Shown here: positions 28,498 through 37,660 of the stretch, piece after piece
Layout of the letters: each line of letters opens with the position of its first letter
Position numbering within the stretch: the stretch's first letter is position 1
Assembly (NCBI GenBank): GCA_030688605.1
Contig: JAUYJB010000060.1
Location: 1 to 45,476, forward strand
Source of the DNA: Hyphomicrobiales bacterium
GTDB lineage: Bacteria > Pseudomonadota > Alphaproteobacteria > Rhizobiales > NORP267
Length of the DNA: 45,476 nucleotides
Reading direction: 5' to 3'
Notes under the pieces: generated by a model
The model's database searches: none
What the model saw: only the letters and a program-made list of their open reading frames with translations
Told to the model about the DNA's origin: nothing
Made by a program: the position numbers and the translations under genes

Positions 28498-28980
28498 ATG
28501 ACAGTCACCACACAGGTCTCCGACCAGATCGCCAATACGCAGGCGGTGCCGGAGGTCAAAAACAAGGTCAGCGATCTAACCGGAAAGGTTCGCTTCGCTC
28601 GCTTCGACTTCACGCAAGTCGGCGCTGGCGACGCGGCCTCGACGGTCGATCTCGTCAAAATGCCGCACGGTCGCATTCGGATCGTCCCGATTTTGTCGCG
28701 GCTGGTCGCAGCCGCGTTCGGGGCGGCCCGTACGCTCGATGTCGGGCATACCGGCTATACGAAGGTCGACGGCGAAGCTGTTAACGCTTCTGTCGACTTC
28801 GTGCTCGATGGGCTCGACGTTTCCGGTGCCACCAGCGCCTATATGGGCACCGGCACCAATGGCGTCGAGGAGATCGAGATCGAGAGCAAGAGCGGCTTTA
28901 CCCTTCAAGCGAAGGTCGCCGGGGGCACGATCCCCGCCGGCACTACGCTTTCGGGGTGGATCGCTTACGTCAAAGACTGA
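28498..28980 (+). CDS. capsid-associated protein (Bbp16-like), probable decoration or cement protein
   Basis: A 160-residue beta-rich protein with the segments VDLVKMPHGRIRIVPILSR, ARTLDVGHTGYTKVDG, FVLDGLDVSG and SGFTLQAKVAGGTIPAGTTLSGWIAYV. This fits the small virion protein that follows the capsid gene in BPP-1-like phages and is thought to stabilise the head. AAAGGA precedes the ATG. The family role is from memory of those genomes. Confidence 0.75.
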   Translation: MTVTTQVSDQIANTQAVPEVKNKVSDLTGKVRFARFDFTQVGAGDAASTVDLVKMPHGRIRIVPILSRLVAAAFGAARTLDVGHTGYTKVDGEAVNASVDFVLDGLDVSGATSAYMGTGTNGVEEIEIESKSGFTLQAKVAGGTIPAGTTLSGWIAYVKD

Positions 28981-29024
28981 TCCCTTCCTTGGGGTCGGTA
29001 CAACGCTAAAGAGAAGGCGGGTCG

Positions 29025-29609
29025 ATGACCGCACCTGTCGACGTTTGCAATTGGGCCTTGCTGAGACTAGGCCAGGCGCGCGTCAGCAGCATCGACCCGC
29101 CTTTCACTACCGATCCGGCCGGTATCGCCGCGACGTGCAGTTTTCTCTACCCGCTGGTCCGCGACGCCGAGCTTCGCGCCCACGCCTGGACGTTCGCCAA
29201 GGCGCGGGTGCAGATCGCGGCCGAGATCGACGCCCCCGAGTTCGGTTACGCCCACAAGTACCGGAAGCCGGCCGATTTCGCCCGGCTCGTGGCCGCGCCG
29301 GACGACGCGGGCCAGGAGGCCGATCTGTTGCCGGAGGGCGAGTTCATCCTGTCGGACCTGCCCGCGCCCCTGGATTGCGTCTATGTCAGGACCGGCGTGG
29401 ACGCCTCTGAGTTCGACCCGCTGTTCACGGCGGCCCTGTCTTGCTCGCTGGCGCTTAACCTGGCCGAGAAGATCACGACCAGCCCCGCCAAGAAGGAAAG
29501 CATCGACAAGGATTACGGCCGTATCGTTTCGCAGGCCAAGCTCACCAACTCGATCGAGCAGCCGGCCCAAAAGCCGCCCGAGGACGATTTCGTGCTTGTG
29601 AGGCGCTGA
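29025..29609 (+). CDS. tail adaptor, T7 gp11-like (tail tubular protein A)
   Basis: A 194-residue protein with the gp11-type core: VDVCNWALLRLGQARVSSID, CSFLYPLVRDAELRAHAWTFA, YAHKYRKPADFARL and SEFDPLFTAALSCSLALNLAEKITT. Twelve copies attach below the portal and connect it to the nozzle. The gene order portal-scaffold-capsid-adaptor-nozzle agrees with T7-like virions. Confidence 0.88.
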   Translation: MTAPVDVCNWALLRLGQARVSSIDPPFTTDPAGIAATCSFLYPLVRDAELRAHAWTFAKARVQIAAEIDAPEFGYAHKYRKPADFARLVAAPDDAGQEADLLPEGEFILSDLPAPLDCVYVRTGVDASEFDPLFTAALSCSLALNLAEKITTSPAKKESIDKDYGRIVSQAKLTNSIEQPAQKPPEDDFVLVRR

Positions 29610-29614
29610 CCCCC

Positions 29615-32317
29615 ATGCCTCGCGCCGCACCCATCCAGACCGCCTTCAACAACGGCGAAACCTCCCCGTATCTGCACGGCCGCGTCGACTTGCAGAAGTC
29701 GGCGCTGTCGCTGCGCGAGTGCCGCAACGCCATCCCGCTGACGCAGGGTCCGGTCGCGAAGCGCGGCGGCTCGCGGTTCGTCGTGCCGGTGTGCGACGAG
29801 ACCAAGCCGTCCTGGTTCTTCGAGTTCGAGTTCAGCACGACCCAGGGCTACCTGATCGAGATGAACGGCGATTGGGTGCGTTTCTTTACGAACCGCGGCC
29901 TGGTGCTGGAGGCGGCGAAGGCGGTCACGGCGGTGACGCAGGACGACCCCGCCGTCGTCACGTCAGCGGGTCACGGCTTCGCGAACGGCGATCAGGTCGT
30001 GTTCGTCGATGTCGGCCCCTATTCGGAGTTCGCAAACCGGCCCTTTATCGTGGCGAACAAGACAGACGACACGTTCGAGTTGTCGGGCTTCGACGGCACC
30101 GGCCTGCCGGTCTTCTCCGGGGCGCCTACGGTTGCCCGCGTGTACCGGATTGCCTGCCCTTACGCCGCCGCGGCCCTGGCCGATGTGACTTATATCGAGA
30201 GCGCGGACGTGCTCTATCTGTTCCATGAGGGCTACCGGACCCGCCACCTGGTCAGGAACGCCGCGACCGATTGGGAGTTCGAGCTTCACGAGTTCAAGGA
30301 CGGCCCCTATCTCACCGAGGACGTTTCCGGCGGCACCACGCTGACGCCGGCGACGACGGGCCACGTCACGCCGATCATGACATCCAACACGGCGCCGAGC
30401 GGCATCGTCACGGCGAACACCGGCGAGACGGACGCCTACCTGGTGTTTGACAAGGACAGGACCACCAATTACGACACCACTGCCGGTCAGGCGGGTTGGA
30501 TCGACTACGATTTCGACGGTTCTACAAAAGTCGTCGACGCCTATTGGGTGCAGGCCACTAAAAATGGCGCGCAGGTTGGCCGCTCGCCTACCTCGTGGGC
30601 GCTGCAAGGGTGGACTGGTGCGGTCTGGGTTATACTCGACGAGCGTCACGGCGAGACCGGATGGTCGCCCGGCGATCGGCGGTATTTCGCGTTTGCCAAC
30701 AAGACGGCTTTTGCCAAGTATCGGTTCGAGTGGTTTGCAAATGACGGGGGCGACACCAATTCGGCTCAGTTTGCCGAGGTCGCGATGCACCAGGCGGGCG
30801 ACACCCAGACCGCGTTCAACCTGACGGCATCCGCGGTCACGGGCATAAACGACGATCAGGGTTTCCTGGCGTCCGACGTGGGGCGGCCGATCCGGCTGCT
30901 CGGCGAGGACCAGCAGTGGAGATGGGCCAAGATTGTCGCCCGCACGTCCTCGACGATTGTCACGATTAAGCTGTATGGGCACGCCCTTCCGGGCACGACC
31001 CCGATCCGCCGCTGGCGCCTCGGCATGTATTCCGACGAGACCGGGTGGCCGTCGTGCGGGGCCTTCTACGGCGATCGCCTCATGCTGGCCGCGGGCGGGC
31101 GCTACATCGTCGGCAGCAAGAGCGGCATTTACGACGAATTTTCTCCGTCCGAAGACGAAGGCACGGTCGTCGCGGACAGCGGCTTCGCCCTGCCGCTTAT
31201 CGAGCGTCAGGTCAACGAGGTTCACTGGCTTGAACCGACCCGGAAGGGACTTGCCATCGGCACTTCCGGCGGCGAGGCCGTGCTGCAAAAAGCGACGCCT
31301 ACCGAGCCTTTTTCGGCGCTCAACATCGAAGTCGCCTGGCCGACCGATTACGGCAGCAAGAAGGTCAGGCCGCAGCGCACTCCGACCTCCACGCTGTTCG
31401 TGCAGCGGGCCGGCAAGCGGGTTCGCGAGTTCGCCTACGTGTTCGCCGAGGACGGCTTTCTGGCCCCGGACATGAGCATAATGGCCGATCACCTGCTGGA
31501 GCCCGGCATAGAGCGCTCGGCGTATCAGGCGCACCCGTTCAGTATCTATTGGGCGGTGCGGCTGGATGGGTCGCTGCTCGGCATGACCTACGAGCGCGAG
31601 CAGAACGTCATTGCATGGCACCTTCACTCGCTCGGCGGCAACATCGTCGCGGTCAAGGATATCGCCGTAATCCCGTCGCCGGACGGCACGTCGGAGGATT
31701 TGTGGGTGCAGGTCATCCGGTCGATCGACGGGCAGACGCGGCGCTATATCGAGTATTTCGGCGACCCGTTTTCGCACAGCACGGCGATCGAGGACGCGGT
31801 GTTTTCCGACAGCGCGCTTACCTACGACGGCGACCCGGTATCCACGATCTCCGGGCTTTGGCATCTGGAAGGGGAGACCGTTCGCGTGCTGGTCGACGGC
31901 TCGGAGGTACCGCAGCAGGCCGTTTCGGGCGGTACGATTACCCTATCGTCGCCCGGTTCCAAGGTCACGGTCGGCCTTCCGTATACGATGCGCCTGCACA
32001 CGCTCCCGCTTGAGGCGGGCGCCGCGGATGGCACGGCCAGGGGCCGCATGAAGCGCGTGTTCCGGCTCGCCCTGCGGCTCTACCGCGCGCTCGGTGGCAA
32101 GTACGGCACTTCCGACGACCAGCCCTTTACGCCAATTCAGTACCGCACGATCGACCAGTCGGTGCAGATACCCTTGCAGCCTTTCTCCGGCGAGGTCGGC
32201 GACCTTCCGAACCCGTCCGGGTGGGACCGCGACGGCGGGCTCATTATCGAAAATAACACGGCGTACCCGTTCACGCTGATCGCCACGATGCCGCGCGTCG
32301 ATACGGAGAACCATTAG
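29615..32317 (+). CDS. tail nozzle, T7 gp12-like, with an inserted discoidin-like domain
   Basis: A 900-residue nozzle protein. The N-terminus (FNNGETSPYLHGRVDLQKSA and QGPVAKRGGSRFV) and GYLIEMNGDWVRFF are gp12-like. Residues about 103-178 form a beta domain with HGFANGDQVVF, frequent in tail proteins. Residues about 255-393 resemble an F5/8-type C (discoidin) carbohydrate-binding domain (DKDRTTNYD, GWIDYDF, PTSWALQGW, YRFEWFAN, FAEVAMH). The core resumes with WPSCGAFYGDRLMLAAG and ends in beta strands. Six copies would form the tail tip. The insertion may add host-surface binding. Confidence 0.88.
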   Translation: MPRAAPIQTAFNNGETSPYLHGRVDLQKSALSLRECRNAIPLTQGPVAKRGGSRFVVPVCDETKPSWFFEFEFSTTQGYLIEMNGDWVRFFTNRGLVLEAAKAVTAVTQDDPAVVTSAGHGFANGDQVVFVDVGPYSEFANRPFIVANKTDDTFELSGFDGTGLPVFSGAPTVARVYRIACPYAAAALADVTYIESADVLYLFHEGYRTRHLVRNAATDWEFELHEFKDGPYLTEDVSGGTTLTPATTGHVTPIMTSNTAPSGIVTANTGETDAYLVFDKDRTTNYDTTAGQAGWIDYDFDGSTKVVDAYWVQATKNGAQVGRSPTSWALQGWTGAVWVILDERHGETGWSPGDRRYFAFANKTAFAKYRFEWFANDGGDTNSAQFAEVAMHQAGDTQTAFNLTASAVTGINDDQGFLASDVGRPIRLLGEDQQWRWAKIVARTSSTIVTIKLYGHALPGTTPIRRWRLGMYSDETGWPSCGAFYGDRLMLAAGGRYIVGSKSGIYDEFSPSEDEGTVVADSGFALPLIERQVNEVHWLEPTRKGLAIGTSGGEAVLQKATPTEPFSALNIEVAWPTDYGSKKVRPQRTPTSTLFVQRAGKRVREFAYVFAEDGFLAPDMSIMADHLLEPGIERSAYQAHPFSIYWAVRLDGSLLGMTYEREQNVIAWHLHSLGGNIVAVKDIAVIPSPDGTSEDLWVQVIRSIDGQTRRYIEYFGDPFSHSTAIEDAVFSDSALTYDGDPVSTISGLWHLEGETVRVLVDGSEVPQQAVSGGTITLSSPGSKVTVGLPYTMRLHTLPLEAGAADGTARGRMKRVFRLALRLYRALGGKYGTSDDQPFTPIQYRTIDQSVQIPLQPFSGEVGDLPNPSGWDRDGGLIIENNTAYPFTLIATMPRVDTENH

Positions 32318-32755
32318 GTGATCCTCGTGCTTCCATATCGCGCCAAGCATCTCGACCTGATCGACATCGACCCGCATCAGGCGCAGTTCGGGCGGTTTCT
32401 GACGCCGGCCGTGGCCGCTTCGCTGGAGGGGCCGTTTGCCTGGACCGGCGTCAAGAACGGGGCCGTGCTCGGCTGCGTCGGCTTGCAGAAGAAATGGCTC
32501 GATCACTACGTCGCGTGGGCGGTCTTTTCGCGCCGCGCGGGCGCGCACATGCTGGAGGTAGTGCGCACCGTCAAGGGCCGGCTGCCGTTTCTGCCGGGCG
32601 GCCGGATCGAGGCGGCCGCCGCGTGCGACAGCCCCGGCGACCGGAAGTTTCTTGAACTGCTCGGCTTCGAGCTTGAGGCGGCGCGGATGCGCCGGTACTC
32701 GCCCGACGGCCGGGACTTCGCTCTGTATGCGTTGGTAAAGGAACCTAGCCAATGA
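32318..32755 (+). CDS. GNAT-like virion-region protein, T7 gp13-like
   Basis: A 145-residue protein starting at a GTG immediately after the nozzle stop. It has an acetyltransferase-like layout: VLPYRAKHLDLIDIDPHQAQF, AWTGVKNGAVLGCVGL, YVAWAVFSRRAGAHMLEVVRTV, then AAAACDSPGDRKFLELLGFELEA. The GNAT A-motif for acetyl-CoA is not clearly preserved, so it may be a structural relic. T7-like phages carry such a protein (gp13) between nozzle and core genes. It overlaps the next gene (ATGA). Confidence 0.75.
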   Translation: MILVLPYRAKHLDLIDIDPHQAQFGRFLTPAVAASLEGPFAWTGVKNGAVLGCVGLQKKWLDHYVAWAVFSRRAGAHMLEVVRTVKGRLPFLPGGRIEAAAACDSPGDRKFLELLGFELEAARMRRYSPDGRDFALYALVKEPSQ

Positions 32756-33186
32756 TGGCGCTTGCGATAGTCGGGGGGCTGATACAGGCCGCGGGCGCGC
32801 TCCAGTCGGCGAAGGCTCAAGCCGACGCCGCGAATTACAACGCGGCCGTCAACGATCGCAACGCCCTCGCTGCCCGCAGTCAGGGCGCGGCGGAAGGCGA
32901 CCGCCAGCGCCGGCTCAATCAGATGAACCTCGGCCGGCTGCGCGCCGCTTACGGCGACGCCGGCCTCGGCTTCGAGGGCGACGTGCTGACGGTCTTCGAG
33001 GATGCCGAGACGCAGGCCGAGCTTGACGTGGCGACCGTCCGTTATCAGACGAGCGTCCGTGTCGCAGGCTACAAGGATCAGGCGCAACTCGACCGCATGG
33101 AAGCGAAAAGCGCGTCTTCGGCCGGCGTTCTCGGCGCGTTTGGCGCCATAGTCGGTGCCGGCCGGTCGATATTGAGGGCAGCGTAA
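32752..33186 (+). CDS. internal virion protein, T7 gp14-like
   Basis: A 144-residue protein with an N-terminal hydrophobic stretch (MMALAIVGGLIQAAGAL), a long Ala/Arg/Gln-rich helix (residues about 18-75) and a C-terminal Gly/Ala-rich hydrophobic tail (AGVLGAFGAIVGAGRSIL). This is the usual shape of gp14-type ejection proteins that enter the outer membrane during infection. It overlaps both neighbours (ATGA and TAATG). Confidence 0.8.
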   Translation: MMALAIVGGLIQAAGALQSAKAQADAANYNAAVNDRNALAARSQGAAEGDRQRRLNQMNLGRLRAAYGDAGLGFEGDVLTVFEDAETQAELDVATVRYQTSVRVAGYKDQAQLDRMEAKSASSAGVLGAFGAIVGAGRSILRAA

Positions 33187-35810
33187 TGGGCAATATACCA
33201 GTCTACAGCGCACAGCGCAGTCCGCTTACGAGCCTTCCTGGGACGCGGGCCAGCCCCGAGGCGTTCGGCGCCGGCATCGGCCGCGCGTTGCAGGGCATCG
33301 GCGGCAAACTGGTTGGGATGTCCGACGACCTGCGCGCCCGGCAGGAGCGCAAGGCCAACACTTCGGCTGATGTCGCCCTGGCGCGGGCGCGGTCGGACAT
33401 GACCGAGCAACTGATTTCCGCGGAAGCCAACGCCCCCGCCGGCGGCGAGGGCCTGAAAACCGATTTTGTCAAGACGTTCGACGAGTACGAGGCGAAGACG
33501 GCGGGCAGCGTGCCCGCCGAGGCGCGGGACCGCTTCAAGGTCGGCATGGCGGGCCTGCGGGCCACGCTCGATGGGCGCGCCGCTTCCGCGGAAGCCAAGA
33601 TGTCGGCGGCAAAGCAGACCGCGGACGTGCGCGACGGGCTTGCCACGAGCATCAACACGGTTCTCTTGGACCCGACGCAATACGACGAGGCTACCGAGCA
33701 GGGTATCGCGCTGATCGACAATCTGGGGCTCCCCGCCGACGACCGGGACGGTTTGAAGCGCGATTTCGTAAACGCCGCCGCGTCGGCGCGATTTAAGGCT
33801 TTGTTCACCGCCGCCAAGACCCCCGACGACATAGCCGCCGTGCGCGCCGATCTGGCTGCCGGCAAGTGGAAGGAAATCATGGGGGCGGACGCATTCGGCA
33901 GTCTCGTGCTGGTCAGCGGGCAAGCCGAGAAGTCCCTGCGCAAGATATTGAAGGACGAAGCCGCCGCGGACGTGACCGGGCTCCGCGACCGCATTACGCA
34001 AGGAGCGGACATCGACCCCTCCGATATTGCTTCCACGACCGAAAAGGTGCGGCAGGCGGCCGATACCGCCTTGGCCGAGCGGTGGGCGCGGCTTCGCGTT
34101 GAATACGACACCCGGCAGAAAGGCAAGCGGCTTTCCACTACCGATCTGCGGACCTACGCGGACGAGACGCGGGATGCCGCCAGCGTGCCGCCGGACATCG
34201 CGGAGAATGCGACGCGCGCCAGCGCCTTTGTCGGCGGCGTCGTGTCGTCTAATTACCTCCTGGCTACCCGGCGCTTGGAGAGCGGCGGCAACGATAATGC
34301 CGCCGCGACGACGAGTTCGGCGGTAGGTCCCTACCAGTTCGTCGCTGGTACTTGGATGGCTCTGATCCCGAAGGTCGCCGAGCGCGTAGGCGTTGATCTC
34401 GAAGGGAGCAGCAAAGAGGAAATGCTGGCGCTGCGCAAAGACCCCGAGATCGCCTCTTACATGGCCGCGGAGTTCGCCGCTCAGAACAAGAGATATCTGG
34501 TTGACAAGCTCGGCCGCGACGTGACCGAGGCCGAGCTTTACATCGCGCATTTTGCTGGCGCGGGGGGCGCGGCCAAGCTGATCGCGGCGGCCGAAAGCAA
34601 CCCGGATCAATCTGCCGCGGCCTTGATGCCAGAGGCGGCCAAGGCGAACCGTTCCATCTTCTATAAAAAGGGACTGCACGCGGAGGGGCCGCGCGGCAGG
34701 GCTCGGACGGTCGAGGAGGTTTACCATCTGCTGGCCGACAAATTCGACCGGGCGCCCTCGCAACTCGGATGGGTGCGCACGAAGACCGCCCGCGACATGC
34801 TCGACGAGCGCCGCAAGCGCATCGCCGGCGGCGACCTAATGGGCGTCGCGTCCGACGCCGGTATCGCCGACCTCGGGGAACTGAGCGACGCGCAATCGTT
34901 CCAGGTCCGGGCCAGGCAGGCGTCGGTCGCCGCCGAGTATTTCGACGCCGCTGCGGCGCCTTTCCGGCCCGACGAAGTGTCCCATTTCAAGGACGCGATG
35001 GACACCGGCTCGATAGAGGACAAGCTGTCGCTGCTGGCGAACGTGGCCTCGATGGGGTCCGGGGCGAAATCGGCTTTCGAGCAGATCAATGAAAAGGCTC
35101 CGTTGTTCGGCTTCGCCGGCGGATTGTCCGAAGCGCAGCCGGAGACGGCGCGCGAGATTTTGCGCGGCGCGCAGAAACTCCAGGACAACCCGGATGTCAA
35201 GGCCGCGCTTCACGACACGAACGCCGGCACCAACACGGCTTCCTCGTTTGCCGGGATCGTGGGCGGCGCTCTCGACCAATCGCCGGCTGCCGCTTACGGC
35301 GCGCGTCTGGCCGCGGACGCGCTCTACGTGCAGCGCGCCGGCCTCGGGGGCGTGGCGAATTTCGACCAGGATGCTTACAACCAGGCGGTGCGCGACGTGC
35401 TCGGCGCCGCGCCGGGCCAGCGGGAGGGGGGCCTGGCCGAAATCAATGGCGAGCCGACCGTGCTCCCGCCCGGCGTCTCCGAGGACGAGTTCGACAACAT
35501 GCTCGACGCGCTCACGCCGCTCGATCTGGTGCGTTTTTCGGTCGGCGGCGGGGCGCCGCGGTACGGCGACGGCGCCGTGGCCGCGCCGGACGAGATATCG
35601 CGCGAGGGCAAATTCCGCGCCGTCGGCGCCGGCACCTATAGCATCGTCATGGCCGACGGCGAGCCCTTGCTGAACCCAGACGGGCCGAACAGCCTATACT
35701 TTTTCCAGGTCGATAAGTCCGCCGTCAGCGACGTGCTCGGCCGCGACGAAAGTTCCGGCGCGCCTGCCATCGGTTTCGGCGGCACCTATTTCGGATCGGG
35801 GGCGCAATGA
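33186..35810 (+). CDS. internal virion protein with lytic transglycosylase domain
   Basis: An 874-residue ejection protein. The first 350 residues are long charged helices. Residues about 350-490 are an SLT-type transglycosylase: RRLESGG carries the catalytic Glu365, then SSAVGPYQFVAGTW and AELYIAHFAGAGGAAKL. It would cut peptidoglycan locally so the DNA channel can cross the periplasm. Helical regions (about 560-760) and a beta-rich end with Gly-rich loops follow. In T7 the transglycosylase is in gp16; here it is in the first of three large core proteins. Confidence 0.9.
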   Translation: MGNIPVYSAQRSPLTSLPGTRASPEAFGAGIGRALQGIGGKLVGMSDDLRARQERKANTSADVALARARSDMTEQLISAEANAPAGGEGLKTDFVKTFDEYEAKTAGSVPAEARDRFKVGMAGLRATLDGRAASAEAKMSAAKQTADVRDGLATSINTVLLDPTQYDEATEQGIALIDNLGLPADDRDGLKRDFVNAAASARFKALFTAAKTPDDIAAVRADLAAGKWKEIMGADAFGSLVLVSGQAEKSLRKILKDEAAADVTGLRDRITQGADIDPSDIASTTEKVRQAADTALAERWARLRVEYDTRQKGKRLSTTDLRTYADETRDAASVPPDIAENATRASAFVGGVVSSNYLLATRRLESGGNDNAAATTSSAVGPYQFVAGTWMALIPKVAERVGVDLEGSSKEEMLALRKDPEIASYMAAEFAAQNKRYLVDKLGRDVTEAELYIAHFAGAGGAAKLIAAAESNPDQSAAALMPEAAKANRSIFYKKGLHAEGPRGRARTVEEVYHLLADKFDRAPSQLGWVRTKTARDMLDERRKRIAGGDLMGVASDAGIADLGELSDAQSFQVRARQASVAAEYFDAAAAPFRPDEVSHFKDAMDTGSIEDKLSLLANVASMGSGAKSAFEQINEKAPLFGFAGGLSEAQPETAREILRGAQKLQDNPDVKAALHDTNAGTNTASSFAGIVGGALDQSPAAAYGARLAADALYVQRAGLGGVANFDQDAYNQAVRDVLGAAPGQREGGLAEINGEPTVLPPGVSEDEFDNMLDALTPLDLVRFSVGGGAPRYGDGAVAAPDEISREGKFRAVGAGTYSIVMADGEPLLNPDGPNSLYFFQVDKSAVSDVLGRDESSGAPAIGFGGTYFGSGAQ

Positions 35811-37660
35811 CCGCTCCGTTTTTCAGCAAGCCCACCTTCGACGATCTGGCGCGGCAGGGCGAGGACGAGTTCGGCCCGAGCCCGAAAGGCTCGGCTGGCG
35901 CGCGCACGACCTTTTCGGAAGCCTTCTCGACCGCTTACGAGGACAGCATTCGCAACGAAAGCATGTATGGCCTGGAGGCCGCTTTCGAGGACATCGAGCG
36001 CGCCGAACTCGATAAGATTTATGAGCGGACGGGCGAGCGGCTGAACCCCCTGCGCCGCGACAGGTTCATGGCCTTGGCGCGGATGTACCAGGACGAGATA
36101 CCGAGCGCGGAAGACCAGACAAGCATCGACGAGATGGGCAGCCGCTTCGCGCGTATGGCCCAAATCAGGCGCGAGCACCCGGACATCAAGAGCTACGACG
36201 AAATGTGGGGAGAAGTGCGCGAGAAGTCGCAAGCCGCCCACGAGCGCTTCGGCAAAGCCGCCGCCCTGTCCGGTACGGCGGGTACCCTCGGTGGTTTTGC
36301 TGGCGGAATGGCCGGCATGTTCACGCCCCGCCGCGACCCGTTCAACGTCGCCACGGTCGCGGTTGGCGCCGGCGGGGTTCTCAAGACCCTTGCGGCGCGC
36401 ATGGCGGCCGACGCCGGCATCAACGCCGGTATCGAGGGACTGGACCAACTGCTCGGCGTGCAGGAGAACCGGAAGCTGCTCGGCCTGCCTAACGGGCCGG
36501 GCGAGGCGCTGATGCGCATTGGTTTTGCCGGTGTTGGCGGGGCCACTTTCCGGGGCGCCGGCGAGACCCTGATGAAAGGCGGTCGCGCCCTGGCCGGCAA
36601 GATCAAACGCGGGGCCCCCACCATTCGAGCGGCGCGCGTGGCACAGGAGGCGGGGGAGATACGCGGCGAAGCGCCGCTTGGGCAGAGCCGCGTAGCCAAG
36701 GGCATTCATAACGATGAGCTTGCCCGCACGATCGCCCGTTACGACAACGGTTTCGAGCCCCCGCCCACGACCTTGGCCGATCTGCCGTCGACCGTTTCGC
36801 GCACCGCGCTCGTTTCCCGCGACGCGGACGCCATGTTCGCCGGCGCCAGTCCGGTTGCGCTGCAAGACGTGCTCTCGAAAGCCGCCCCTGGCGACCCGGC
36901 CATCGGGCGTCTTGTCGGCAAGGCCGGCGTGCGGATCGAGGAGCTTAACCGGAAGATCGAGGTGGCCGACAAGCAGGCGGCCGATCTGCGGCAAGAGATA
37001 GAGACGGCGAAGCAAGCCGTCGATCCGGCAAAGAACGTCGAGGCGCTGCGGCGGGAGGTCGAAGCGGTAGCGGCGCAGATCGACGAAGTACAGGCCAACC
37101 GGAAGATCGGCGCTCAGAAGCGCAAGCAGCGTGTCAAGGCCCTTGAAGCCGAGCGGGCCGGCTTGCGGGCGACAATCGGGAAGGCCGGCGCCGCAGAAAC
37201 CGCGCGGGCCAGGGCCGCCGGTGCCGAGCAGGTCGCCTCCGATCTTCGGGCGCAGCGGGCGCAGGTCATTCAGAACGCGCGCCAGCAGGTGCCCGCGCCC
37301 GTATCGCGGGACATAGACCGGCGTCAAGTCATGCGCGATTTGCGGACGCCAGCGCAGTCTGAGCCGTCGGCCTTGCAGGCTATCCCGGATCGGGAATACG
37401 CGGAAATAATGGACGAGGCGCGGAAGGCGCTCGACGACCAGCCCCCGCCGACCGCCGAGCGCGTGCTGTCGCCCGATGGCGAGCGCGAACTGGTCGACAT
37501 CGGTCTCGATGAGCCGGTCGATCCGAATATGGAGTTGCTGATGCCCTTGAGCGACGACCCGGCCAACCCCTCGTTCGCCCGCATGACCGTCAAGGACGTG
37601 CTCGATGATCTGGCCGACGACGATGCGCTGGTCAAGCAGATGAAGGAGTGCCTTTTGTGA
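35807..37660 (+). CDS. large internal virion (ejection) protein (617 aa)
   Basis: A 617-residue protein overlapping its upstream neighbour by ATGA. After a helical N-terminus, residues about 150-215 are Gly/Ala-rich and hydrophobic (AALSGTAGTLGGFAGGMAGMF, FNVATVAVGAGGVL), suitable for membrane insertion. Residues about 370-510 form a long coiled coil (RIEELNRKIEVADKQAADLR and onward). The C-terminus is acidic. These features fit an ejection protein that helps build the trans-envelope channel; I see no enzymatic motif. Confidence 0.8.
   Translation: MTAPFFSKPTFDDLARQGEDEFGPSPKGSAGARTTFSEAFSTAYEDSIRNESMYGLEAAFEDIERAELDKIYERTGERLNPLRRDRFMALARMYQDEIPSAEDQTSIDEMGSRFARMAQIRREHPDIKSYDEMWGEVREKSQAAHERFGKAAALSGTAGTLGGFAGGMAGMFTPRRDPFNVATVAVGAGGVLKTLAARMAADAGINAGIEGLDQLLGVQENRKLLGLPNGPGEALMRIGFAGVGGATFRGAGETLMKGGRALAGKIKRGAPTIRAARVAQEAGEIRGEAPLGQSRVAKGIHNDELARTIARYDNGFEPPPTTLADLPSTVSRTALVSRDADAMFAGASPVALQDVLSKAAPGDPAIGRLVGKAGVRIEELNRKIEVADKQAADLRQEIETAKQAVDPAKNVEALRREVEAVAAQIDEVQANRKIGAQKRKQRVKALEAERAGLRATIGKAGAAETARARAAGAEQVASDLRAQRAQVIQNARQQVPAPVSRDIDRRQVMRDLRTPAQSEPSALQAIPDREYAEIMDEARKALDDQPPPTAERVLSPDGERELVDIGLDEPVDPNMELLMPLSDDPANPSFARMTVKDVLDDLADDDALVKQMKECLL

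Noticed and set aside
29963-31864. 633-codon open frame on the minus strand
   Set aside because: Antisense to the nozzle gene with Arg/Val/Gly-rich composition and no recognisable domain.
33078-34763. 561-codon open frame on the minus strand
   Set aside because: Antisense to the transglycosylase ejection protein, Arg-rich and lacking motifs.
35786-37327. 513-codon open frame on the minus strand
   Set aside because: Antisense to the second ejection protein; no start signal and no family features.
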